Shown piece after piece: positions 54,578 through 62,730 of a stretch of 64,000 nucleotides of DNA; position 1 is the stretch's first letter; every line of letters begins with the position of its first letter. The translations under genes and the position numbers were made by a program. The notes below the pieces were generated by a model that was not told the DNA's origin, searched no databases, and saw only the letters and a list, made by a program, of their open reading frames with translations. Source of the DNA: an uncultured Bacteroides sp. (GTDB taxonomy: Bacteria; Bacteroidota; Bacteroidia; Bacteroidales; Bacteroidaceae); the NCBI RefSeq assembly GCF_905207245.1, contig NZ_CAJLKP010000003.1, positions 1 to 64,000 of the forward strand. Reading direction: 5' to 3'.

Positions 54578-57011
54578 CTAAAGCGCTCTTTGCAAAGTGT
54601 ACTTTTCTCCCGGTTGAGTTTGAATATCATACTCATAAATCTTATACAGAAGAGGATACTGTGCCCTCAGTCCGGCAGCCACCAGAGGCTCTTTAATATC
54701 TCCGCGTTTCATCAACGGGTTGGGATTGCTACCCTTGGCCTCTTTCAGCCCTGCACCTTCCAGTGGCACGTACGAACGGATGCGCAGGTTACCACCGATG
54801 CGGGAAGTTACGGGAGGTAGCCGTAGTCAGCTCACCGCCATCCCAGTCCATATCCACCTCAAAAGCTCCGCGTGCCACCAGACCTTTCACGCTGCCTTTG
54901 CTCCAATCGCCGGGCAGGGCGGGCAACAAGTGCAATGCTTCATCATGACTTTGAAGCAACATCTCGGCCACACCGGCCGTAAAACCGAAGTTACCATCAA
55001 TCTGAAAGGGCGGATGTGCATCGAACATATTCGGGTAAGTGCGTCCATTGGGATTTCCATCTTCCACCAGATTCAGCATATTCTTGATTATCTTATAGGC
55101 ATGGTCGCCATCGAGCAGACGTGCCCACAGGTTTATCTTCCAGCCGATGGACCACCCGGTAGCCATGTCACCGCGATACAGGAGCGAACGTTTAGCTGCC
55201 TGGAAAAGCTGCGGATGTGCATAGGGAGAAATCTGATTACTGGGATAAAGACCATACAAGTGGGAGACATGACGGTGGTCGTTGTGCGGGTCATCCACAT
55301 CGGCCAACCATTCCTGCAACTGATTGTGCTTGCCTATCTGCATAGGAGGCAGACGTTTAATCATGCTTTGCAGACTGTCGCAATAGGATGTATGACCGGG
55401 ATAGAGCAGTTTCGTAGCCGACAGGACGGAAGTCAGTGCATCCAGCACAATCTGTGTGTCCATGGTGCATCCGGCAGTGAGCATCGTGCCTGTTCCCGGA
55501 GGACCTTGTTCGGGCGACATGGAGGGTGCACAAACCATCCAGCCATATTCAGGATGTTCCACCAGGAAGTCGAGGAAGAAGTCGGCAGCTCCTTTCAGAG
55601 CCGGATAAGCGGTTTGCAAGAATGCCTGGTCGCCTGTATAAAGATAGTGTTGCCACAAGTGCTGGCTCAACCAAGCGCCGCCCAACGGCCATACATACGA
55701 AGCACCATCTACAGGACCGGCCATGCGCCACAGGTCCGTATTATGATGCACTGTCCAGCCACGGCAGTCATACAGAGTGCGGGCTGTGCCTTGTGCCGAT
55801 TCGGAGAGTTCTTTCACCATCCGGAAAAGAGGCTCGTGCATCTCCGTAAGGTTGGTCACTTCTGCCGGCCAATAGTTCATCTCGGTATTGATATTGATGG
55901 TATATTTTCCATCCCATGGAGCGAAGAGTTCATGGTTCCAGATGCCTTGCAAGCCTGCCGGTTGTCCGCCGGGCTGTGAAGAAGAGATGAGCAGGTAGCG
56001 GCCGAACTGGAACATTAACGCTACCAGACCGAGGTCTTTGCCTTCATTGAAATGCTTGATGCGATAGGATGTTTCTTCTTCTGCGGAAGATCCCACGTTG
56101 AGTGATACGCGACCGAAAAGCTTTTGATAGGCCTCCTCATGGGCGGATAGTGCTTGGGCATACGGGCGTTTCATGGCTTTCGCAAGGAACTCCGTTGCAC
56201 GCCGGGTTTCATTGGCACTCACGTCTTTATAATTGACGAAGTTGGTGGCAGCCGTCACATAAATCACGGCGGCATCCGCTCCTTTCACTTCGATGCAGTC
56301 ATTGGTTACACTCACCTTGCCCTTTTCAGCCTTTATCTGGGTGCGGGTTTCAAAACGGATGGCTCCGGGAATGCCTTCGTGTGCAGAGCCGTGACCGGAC
56401 AAAAGCAGGCTCTTACCGCTTTTCTTTACCTCGTATTCCTTATACGGGGTACTGTATCGGGTGGTGAAACTGACTGCGCCCGGCTTATCGGCTTCAATAC
56501 GCACTATCAGGACATTGTCCACCAGCGAAGTAAACACGGTGCGGGTATAATTAACTTCACCTATTTTGTATCGTACGGATGCTATCGCCTTTTCCAAATC
56601 CAGTTCTCTGCGATAATCGGAGTAATCGGCATGTCCGTCAAATTCCAGCATCAGGCTGCCGATAGTCTGGAAGGGCATGCCATGCTGTCCGGTAAAGAAG
56701 TTATCGGCAATCATCTTTTCAGCTTCCTTCTCACGCCCGGTGAAAAGCAGTTCCCTGACCTGGGGCAACACGCCGAGTGCCTTCGGACTGTCATTCCGAT
56801 GCGGTCCACCGCCCCAGACAGTCTCTTCATTCAACTGTATTTGTTCATTAACGACTCCGCCATAGAGCATGGCGCCCAAACGAGAATTTCCTAAAGGTAA
56901 CGCTTCGGTCCATACCTTAGCCGGCTGGCTGTACCATAGCTTCAAATCATCAGCCTTGGCCATTACGCAACAAGCGCATACAAAGAATAGACCTATCAAA
57001 CGATTTTTCAT
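54578..57011 (-). pseudogene. GH95 alpha-L-fucosidase-type gene with a frameshift near its 3' end
   Basis: The start is MKNRLIGLFFVC, a signal peptide cut near AKAD. Family features of canonical GH95 alpha-L-fucosidase are clear: LPLGNSRLGAMLYGG, NINTEMNYWPAE, SMSPEQGPPG (general acid) and HRHVSHLYGLYP. The first frame stops at 54789 after GGELTTATSRNF. The natural continuation (TSRIGGNLRIRSYVPLEGAG to KYTLQRAL) is in another frame and ends at 54578. Removing 4 bp (GGGA, 54812-54815) restores a single 809-residue protein reading TTATVTSRIGGN. The loss affects only the C-terminal beta domain, so residual activity or a sequencing error is possible. It is the first gene of operon T5. Confidence 0.85.
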
Positions 57012-57038
57012 GATTATTAAGTTTATGTTTTCCGAATG

Positions 57039-57107
57039 CAAAGAAAAGCGGGACCCATTAATAAAGTCAACGAAAAAGCCTTAATATCTACTTAAAATAA
57101 AATTAAT
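57039..57107 (-). promoter_or_regulatory. Operon T5 promoter with phased hexamer array
   Basis: The -7-like box TTTCTTTG is at 57039-57046 (minus), 28 bp before the ATG. Plus-strand hexamers are ATTAAT 57057, CTTAAT 57080, CTTAAA 57091 and ATTAAT 57102, at +18, +41, +52 and +63 from the box start, the same slots as in T1. Confidence 0.72.
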
Positions 57108-57210
57108 GGGGAGGATTGGCGAAAATAATACTCTTGTGAAAGAAAGTATGAATCACTTATGCTCATTTACTTGTTTTCGGAATAAGAAGCCGGCTCCCGT
57201 AATTATTACT

Positions 57211-57317
57211 TTGCCAACATCTTGCCAAAGCTTTGGCAAAAGTTTGCCAATGGTGTGGCAATGTCTTGCCAAGGCGGTGGCAAAAGTTTGCCAACGAAGT
57301 GGCAAGAAGTTGGCAAT
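57211..57317. repeat. Phased TTGCCA/TGGCAA dyad array
   Basis: Ten TTGCCA or TGGCAA hexamers start at 57211, 57222, 57234, 57244, 57256, 57266, 57278, 57288, 57300 and 57312. From 57222 they form four units TTGCCA-N6-TGGCAA repeated every 22 bp. The first unit is a perfect 18-bp palindrome. The array lies in the roughly 400-bp gap between the PUL and proA, about 85 bp before the proA -7 box. Nothing coding is seen here. Confidence 0.85.
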
Positions 57318-57402
57318 GTATCATCTGCAATTCCCCACCCTCATCCTTCTCACTTGCAAATCCTTTTTCAAAGAGTAAAGCATGCATTCTCAATATAATT
57401 AG

Positions 57403-57410
57403 TACATTTG
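57403..57410 (+). promoter_or_regulatory. Predicted -7 promoter box for proA
   Basis: TACATTTG matches TAnnTTTG exactly, 32 bp before the proA ATG. It gives proA its own promoter, as needed now that proB is far away. Confidence 0.55.
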
Positions 57411-57442
57411 CAGTGTAATCAACACTAAAAAATACAATAAAG

Positions 57443-58690
57443 ATGAACTTAAACAAAGTATTTGCCACTGTACAGGAAGCCAGCCGAGAGTTATTATCGC
57501 TGAGCGACCAGGAAATCAACCGGATTTTGCAGGCTGTAGCAGATGCTGCCTTGGCTAAATCGGACTTTATCCTTGCAGAAAACAAGAAGGACCTGGAAAG
57601 GATGGACCCTAAAGACCCGAAATACGACCGTTTGAAATTAACCGCAGAACGCCTACAAGGCATTGCTGCCGACACACGCAATGTGGCGATCCTCCCCTCT
57701 CCACTGGGACGCATATTAAAGGACAGCACACACCCGAAAGGAATGAGAATCAAAAAAGTAAGCGTTCCCTTTGGTGTCATCGGCATCATATACGAAGCAC
57801 GCCCGAACGTCAGTTTCGATGTGTTTTCCCTCTGCCTGAAAAGCGGAAACGCCTGCATCCTGAAGGGCGGAAGCGATGCCGACTACTCCAATCGTGCCAT
57901 CATCAGCGTGATACACGAAGTACTGGAACGTTTCAACGTCAACCCGCATATTGTAGAGTTACTTCCCGCCGACCGTGAAGCAACCGCCGAACTGCTGAAT
58001 GCCCGAGGTTATGTGGATTTGCTCATTCCCCGTGGAAGCAGCAACCTCATCAACTTTGTGCGCCAGAACGCCACCATCCCGGTAATTGAAACCGGAGCAG
58101 GCATCTGCCACACCTTCTTCGACCGATATGGTGACGTAAAGAAAGGTGCCGCTATCATCAACAATGCCAAAACTCGCCGCGTCAGCGTCTGCAATGCTTT
58201 GGACTGCGTACTGATTGACGGAGACCGCCTCAATGACCTCCCCACCCTTTGCCAGCCGTTGTCCCAAAGCCATGTGGTGATCTATGTAGACCCTTATGCC
58301 TACAATGCCCTGAAAGGCAGCTATCCCGACGAGCTGCTGAAAGAGGCCACAGAAGAAGATTTCGGCACCGAATTCCTGGACTACAAAATGTCCGTCAAAA
58401 CCGTTCAATCCATCCGCGAAGCCATCGCCCATATCCGGAAATATGGCTCCAAGCATAGCGAATGTATTGTGACCGAAGATGAATCCCGTGCCGAATGGTT
58501 CTGCCGTGATGTGGACGCCGCCTGCGTATACGTCAACGTACCGACTTCCTTTACAGACGGAGCGCAGTTCGGACTGGGTGCCGAGATTGGTATCAGCACG
58601 CAGAAGCTGCATGCCCGCGGTCCCATGGCACTGGAAGAGCTCACTACCTATAAGTGGATTATTGAAGGAGAAGGACAGGTGAGGGAGTGA
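57443..58690 (+). CDS. proA: Gamma-glutamyl phosphate reductase
   Basis: ProA reduces gamma-glutamyl phosphate to glutamate semialdehyde with NADPH, the second step of proline synthesis. The 415-residue protein has the aldehyde-dehydrogenase-type active-site Cys in GAGICHTFFD (about residue 221), VSVPFGVIGIIYEARPNV near residue 110, and the C-terminal FGLGAEIGISTQKLHARGP. It is separated from proB by the PUL and followed after 76 bp by argF'. Confidence 0.97.
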   Translation: MNLNKVFATVQEASRELLSLSDQEINRILQAVADAALAKSDFILAENKKDLERMDPKDPKYDRLKLTAERLQGIAADTRNVAILPSPLGRILKDSTHPKGMRIKKVSVPFGVIGIIYEARPNVSFDVFSLCLKSGNACILKGGSDADYSNRAIISVIHEVLERFNVNPHIVELLPADREATAELLNARGYVDLLIPRGSSNLINFVRQNATIPVIETGAGICHTFFDRYGDVKKGAAIINNAKTRRVSVCNALDCVLIDGDRLNDLPTLCQPLSQSHVVIYVDPYAYNALKGSYPDELLKEATEEDFGTEFLDYKMSVKTVQSIREAIAHIRKYGSKHSECIVTEDESRAEWFCRDVDAACVYVNVPTSFTDGAQFGLGAEIGISTQKLHARGPMALEELTTYKWIIEGEGQVRE

Positions 58691-58766
58691 TAATTCATAA
58701 CCACTACAAAAATCGATGAAATTCAACCACTGATTCGCATAAATTATAAATCATAAATATAGTAAG

Positions 58767-59720
58767 ATGAAGAAATTTACTTGTGTGCAGGATATCGGCA
58801 ATCTGAAGACTGCACTGGACGAAGCATTTGAGATTAAGAAAGACCGTTTTAAATATGTAGAGTTGGGACGCAACAAGACGTTGATGATGATTTTCTTCAA
58901 CTCCAGCCTGCGCACCCGTCTCAGCACCCAGAAAGCTGCTATGAATCTGGGTATGAACGTCATTGTACTCGACATCAACCAAGGTGCCTGGAAACTGGAA
59001 ACAGAACGCGGTGTCATCATGGACGGTGACAAACCCGAACACCTGCTGGAAGCCATCCCCGTGATGGGTTGCTATTGCGACATCATCGGTGTACGCTCCT
59101 TTGCCCGCTTCGAGAATAAGGAAGATGACTACAACGAAATCATCATCAACCAATTCATCCAACATTCCGGACGTCCGGTGTTCTCAATGGAAGCTGCCAC
59201 ACGCCACCCGTTGCAGAGTTTTGCCGACCTCATCACTATCGAGGAATACAAGAAGACGGCACGCCCCAAAGTAGTAATGACCTGGGCTCCGCACCCTCGC
59301 CCGTTGCCCCAAGCCGTGCCCAACTCATTCGCAGAGTGGATGAATGCTACGGATTATGATTTCGTCATCACCCATCCCGAGGGCTACGAACTTGCCCCGC
59401 AATTCGTGGGAAATGCCCGCGTGGAATACGACCAGATGAAAGCCTTTGAAGGTGCCGACTTCATCTATGCCAAGAACTGGGCAGCCTATGCAGGCGATAA
59501 TTACGGACAGATTCTGAGTAAAGACCGCGAATGGACCGTCAGCAACCGCCAGATGGCTGTGACCAACAATGCCCGTTTCATGCACTGCCTGCCCGTACGC
59601 CGCAACATGATTGTGACGGACGACGTCATCGAAAGCCCTCAGTCCATCGTTATTCCCGAAGCCGCCAATCGCGAAATATCAGCTACGGTAGTATTGAAGA
59701 GACTGCTCCAATCACTCTAA
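58767..59720 (+). CDS. argF': N-succinylornithine carbamoyltransferase
   Basis: This enzyme transfers a carbamoyl group to N-succinyl-L-ornithine, the arginine route used in Bacteroides instead of ordinary ornithine carbamoyltransferase. The 317-residue protein has the carbamoyl-phosphate motif (FFNSSLRTRLST in place of the usual STRT type), the proline-rich loop HPRPLPQAVPNSF, and HCLPVRR with the catalytic Cys. Residue 90 is Pro (GDKP), the position reported in the B. fragilis enzyme to select succinyl- over acetyl-ornithine (Glu in the acetyl enzyme). It lies directly after proA. Confidence 0.93.
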   Translation: MKKFTCVQDIGNLKTALDEAFEIKKDRFKYVELGRNKTLMMIFFNSSLRTRLSTQKAAMNLGMNVIVLDINQGAWKLETERGVIMDGDKPEHLLEAIPVMGCYCDIIGVRSFARFENKEDDYNEIIINQFIQHSGRPVFSMEAATRHPLQSFADLITIEEYKKTARPKVVMTWAPHPRPLPQAVPNSFAEWMNATDYDFVITHPEGYELAPQFVGNARVEYDQMKAFEGADFIYAKNWAAYAGDNYGQILSKDREWTVSNRQMAVTNNARFMHCLPVRRNMIVTDDVIESPQSIVIPEAANREISATVVLKRLLQSL

Positions 59721-59855
59721 AAAAGAGAAAGTCTTTGTGTATTCCGGACGAATCATTATGTGCCCGGAATACACTAAAAGACTTCTGACATACCTTTCCT
59801 TTAATCCAAAAGCGAAGATTAGCAACATCTCAACGTTAAAAATAAGCGAGCTTAT

Positions 59856-59886
59856 TTTGTACTGCTCTCGGTTTGCATTATCTTTG
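59856..59886 (+). promoter_or_regulatory. Full -33/-7 promoter for the PASTA protein
   Basis: TTTG (59856-59859) and TATCTTTG (59879-59886) are separated by 19 bp, the ideal Bacteroidetes spacing. The ATG follows 21 bp later, which decides the gene start. Confidence 0.75.
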
Positions 59887-59907
59887 CCCCAAACAACGCT
59901 AAGGATT

Positions 59908-60549
59908 ATGACTATAAAAGAGTTTTTTTCTTTCCGACAGAATAAATACTTCTGGGCAAACCTGATTGCAATGATTATTGTGGTTGCCCTTGCACTGTTT
60001 GGAGTATTGAAGGGACTGGATATATATACCCGTCATGGTGAAGCTGTAGTGGTGCCCAATGTAAAAGGCATGGGAGTTGCAGAAGCCGAAAAGCTATTCC
60101 GCAACCAAGGCTTGAGTTGCATTGTTTCCGACTCCAGCTACGTAAAAAACTTACCAGCCGGATGCATCCTCGACTACAATCCTTCTGCCGGACAGAAGGT
60201 GAAAGAAGGACGCACCATCTATCTGACAATAAACACACTCAGTACACCCCTGCAAGCCGTTCCCAATGTAGCGGACAACAGTTCCATGCGTCAGGCGCAA
60301 GCACGTCTGCTGGCATCCGGCTTCAAACTGGCCGAAAACCAGTACATACCCGGTGAGAAGGATTGGGTATATGGCGTGAAATATAAAGGACACACACTGA
60401 CCAACGGTGAACAAGTGCCCGTAGGCGCCACGCTGACCCTGATAGTGGGAGATGGCGGAGACTTGCCCCAGGAAGGGGATTCCACAGGAGTAGAAACCGG
60501 CACGCCCGTTTCTTCCGGAGATTCTGCCGCAGATGAATCCTGGTTCTAA
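59908..60549 (+). CDS. PASTA domain membrane protein
   Basis: This 213-residue protein has a short cytoplasmic start, one transmembrane helix (about residues 17-38, ANLIAMIIVVALALFGVL) and two periplasmic PASTA domains (VVVPNVKGMGVAEAEKLFRN to YLTIN; QAVPNVADNSSMRQAQARL to LIVGDG). An acidic Ser/Gly tail ends it. PASTA domains bind peptidoglycan fragments in kinases and penicillin-binding proteins, but here there is no enzymatic domain. The start is set by the promoter just upstream; an earlier in-frame ATG at 59737 precedes that promoter. It is followed by the RluD-type and ddl genes. Confidence 0.92.
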   Translation: MTIKEFFSFRQNKYFWANLIAMIIVVALALFGVLKGLDIYTRHGEAVVVPNVKGMGVAEAEKLFRNQGLSCIVSDSSYVKNLPAGCILDYNPSAGQKVKEGRTIYLTINTLSTPLQAVPNVADNSSMRQAQARLLASGFKLAENQYIPGEKDWVYGVKYKGHTLTNGEQVPVGATLTLIVGDGGDLPQEGDSTGVETGTPVSSGDSAADESWF

Positions 60550-60598
60550 AGATATACACGGGGAGTTTTCATTATAATAACACATAGAAAAACAAGAG

Positions 60599-61672
60599 AT
60601 GACAGAAGAATTGCCGGACGACATAACGATTGATGACGACCTGGACGATGTAGAACCCGTCGGCGATGAGGCGCAACTCTATGAACACTTCCGTGTGGTA
60701 GTGGACAAGGGACAGGAGATGGTGCGCATAGATAAATACCTGTTCGACCGCCTGACGAACGCTTCACGTAACCGTATTCAGAAGTCTGCGGAAGCCGGCT
60801 TTGTGATGGCCAACAACAAACCTGTCAAGAGCAGCTACAAGGTGAAGCCAATGGACGTCATCACCATCATGATGGACCGTCCGCGTTATGAAAACGAAAT
60901 CATCCCCGAAGATATTCCGCTTAATATCGTTTATGAGGATAAATATCTCATGGTAGTGAACAAGCCCGCCGGACTGGTTGTACATCCGGGACACGGAAAC
61001 TATCAGGGTACTTTAGTGAATGCCCTCGCCTGGCACATGAAAGATAATCCCGATTACGATGCCAACGACCCTCACGTGGGATTGGTGCATCGCATCGACA
61101 AAGACACATCCGGTCTGCTCGTCATAGCAAAAACACCGGATGCCAAAACCAATCTCGGCATACAGTTCTTCAATAAAACCACCAAACGCCGCTACCGTGC
61201 GCTGGTATGGGGAGTTATGGAACAGGACGAAGGAACCGTCACAGGCAACATCGGCCGAAACCCCAGAGACCGTATGCAAATGACCGTCCTGCCCGACGAC
61301 CAGGGAAAACATGCCGTAACACATTACCGGGTACTGGAACGCTTGGGCTATGTCACCCTTGTAGAGTGTATCCTCGAAACAGGACGTACCCATCAGATAC
61401 GTGTACATATGAAACACATCGGGCACGTGCTCTTTAATGATGAACGCTATGGTGGCCATGAGATTCTGAAAGGTACTCATTTTAGTAAATACAAACAATT
61501 TGTAAACAATTGCTTCGACACTTGTCCACGGCAGGCACTGCACGCCATGACGCTGGGGTTTGTGCATCCCGCCACCGGCGAAGAGATGTATTTCACCTCA
61601 GAAATGCCCGACGACATGACTCGGCTGATAGACAAATGGAGAGGCTACATTAGTAACAGAGATTTAGAATGA
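60599..61672 (+). CDS. rluD: RluD-type 23S rRNA pseudouridine synthase
   Basis: This enzyme isomerises specific uridines of large-subunit rRNA. The 357-residue protein has an acidic N-terminal extension (about residues 1-30), an S4 RNA-binding domain (RIDKYLFDRLTNASRNRIQK) and the RluA-family catalytic motif GLVHRIDKDTSGLLV (about residues 162-176), where the Asp is the nucleophile. A second family motif is ETGRTHQIRVHM. The stop overlaps the ddl start by 4 bp, so the genes are coupled. Confidence 0.93.
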   Translation: MTEELPDDITIDDDLDDVEPVGDEAQLYEHFRVVVDKGQEMVRIDKYLFDRLTNASRNRIQKSAEAGFVMANNKPVKSSYKVKPMDVITIMMDRPRYENEIIPEDIPLNIVYEDKYLMVVNKPAGLVVHPGHGNYQGTLVNALAWHMKDNPDYDANDPHVGLVHRIDKDTSGLLVIAKTPDAKTNLGIQFFNKTTKRRYRALVWGVMEQDEGTVTGNIGRNPRDRMQMTVLPDDQGKHAVTHYRVLERLGYVTLVECILETGRTHQIRVHMKHIGHVLFNDERYGGHEILKGTHFSKYKQFVNNCFDTCPRQALHAMTLGFVHPATGEEMYFTSEMPDDMTRLIDKWRGYISNRDLE

Positions 61673-62643
61673 AACGCACGATTGCTATCATTTGCGGAGG
61701 TGATACCTCCGAATTCCAGGTTTCCCTGCGCAGTGCACAGGGCATCTATTCCTTTATTGATAAGGAGAAGTACACATTATATATAGTGGAAATGCGAGGA
61801 CTGGACTGGCATGCACAACTCCCCGACGGCGGCAAAGCGCCCATCGACCGGAATGACTTCAGCTTCCAACTGGATGGCAGGAAGGTTACCTTCGACTTTG
61901 CCTACATCACCATTCACGGCACCCCGGGCGAGGACGGACGTTTGCAAGGTTACTTCGACTTGCTCCACATCCCCTACTCCTGTTGCGGAGTGCTGGCAGC
62001 CGCACTTACTTACGATAAGTTTGCCTGCAACCAATACCTGAAAGTATTTGGCGTCCGCATTTCAGAGTCTTTAGTGCTCCGGCAGGGACAGTCCATTTCC
62101 GACGAAGATGTGATAGAGAAGATTGGCTTGCCTTGCTTCATCAAGCCCAGTCTGGGGGGGTCGAGTTTCGGTGTAACAAAGGTTAAGACGAAAGAACAAA
62201 TACAGCCTGCCATTGTTAAGGCATTCGACGAAGCACAAGAAGTCCTGGTGGAAGCCTTCATGGAAGGAACAGAAATCACCTGTGGCTGCTACAAGACCAA
62301 AGAAAAGTCGGTAGTGTTCCCCATCACGGAAGTGGTGACGGACAACGAATTCTTCGACTACGACGCCAAGTACAACGGACAGGTTTCCGAAATCACTCCT
62401 GCCCGCATCTCCGACGACCTGACTCGCCGGGTACAAGCGTTGACTTCCGCCATATATGATATTCTGGGTGCTTCCGGCATCATCCGTGTGGATTATATCA
62501 TCACAGCCGGAGACAAAATCAACCTGCTGGAAGTAAACACCACACCCGGAATGACGACTACCAGTTTCATACCCCAGCAGGTGCGTGCTGCGGGACTGGA
62601 TATCAAAGATGTAATGACAGATATTATCGAGAATCAATTTTAG
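61669..62643 (+). CDS. ddl: D-alanine--D-alanine ligase
   Basis: Ddl joins two D-alanines with ATP for the peptidoglycan stem peptide. The 324-residue ATP-grasp protein shows the N-terminal IAIICGGDTSEFQVSLRSA, the ATP-binding glycine loop PSLGGSSFGV (about residue 161), VEAFMEGTEITCG and the metal-binding end NLLEVNTTPGMT. Its start overlaps the RluD-type gene by 4 bp. With the preceding PASTA protein it makes a small cell-wall cluster. Confidence 0.96.
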   Translation: MKRTIAIICGGDTSEFQVSLRSAQGIYSFIDKEKYTLYIVEMRGLDWHAQLPDGGKAPIDRNDFSFQLDGRKVTFDFAYITIHGTPGEDGRLQGYFDLLHIPYSCCGVLAAALTYDKFACNQYLKVFGVRISESLVLRQGQSISDEDVIEKIGLPCFIKPSLGGSSFGVTKVKTKEQIQPAIVKAFDEAQEVLVEAFMEGTEITCGCYKTKEKSVVFPITEVVTDNEFFDYDAKYNGQVSEITPARISDDLTRRVQALTSAIYDILGASGIIRVDYIITAGDKINLLEVNTTPGMTTTSFIPQQVRAAGLDIKDVMTDIIENQF

Positions 62644-62651
62644 TGATGAAA

Positions 62652-62720
62652 GGTTAGTGATTAGTGATTAGCATTCAGGCAATTCACTATTCACAACCAA
62701 CTAATCGCTAATCACTAAAC
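62652..62720. repeat. Intergenic GATTAG-type inverted repeat (second copy)
   Basis: GGTTAGTGATTAGTGATTAG (62652-62671) pairs with CTAATCGCTAATCACTAAAC (62701-62720) at 18 of 20 positions. It resembles the element at 1965-2018 in sequence, structure and intergenic position. Confidence 0.7.
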
Positions 62721-62730
62721 GTTAATCATT

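Noticed and set aside
54789..54815. Programmed frameshift in GH95
   Set aside because: There is no slippery heptamer or downstream structure of the usual kind, and a 4-bp excess beside a short repeat is better explained by mutation or error.
54720..55979. 419-codon frame antisense to the GH95 gene
   Set aside because: The GH95 motifs on the minus strand are unambiguous. The antisense frame shows no domain and spans the frameshift site only by chance.
57211..57317. CRISPR array
   Set aside because: The 22-bp period has 4-6 bp variable spacers, far shorter than CRISPR spacers, the units are palindromic hexamers, and no cas gene is nearby.
59737..59907. N-terminal extension of the PASTA protein
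   Set aside because: The extension would precede the -33/-7 promoter at 59856-59886, and the extra residues do not resemble the family.
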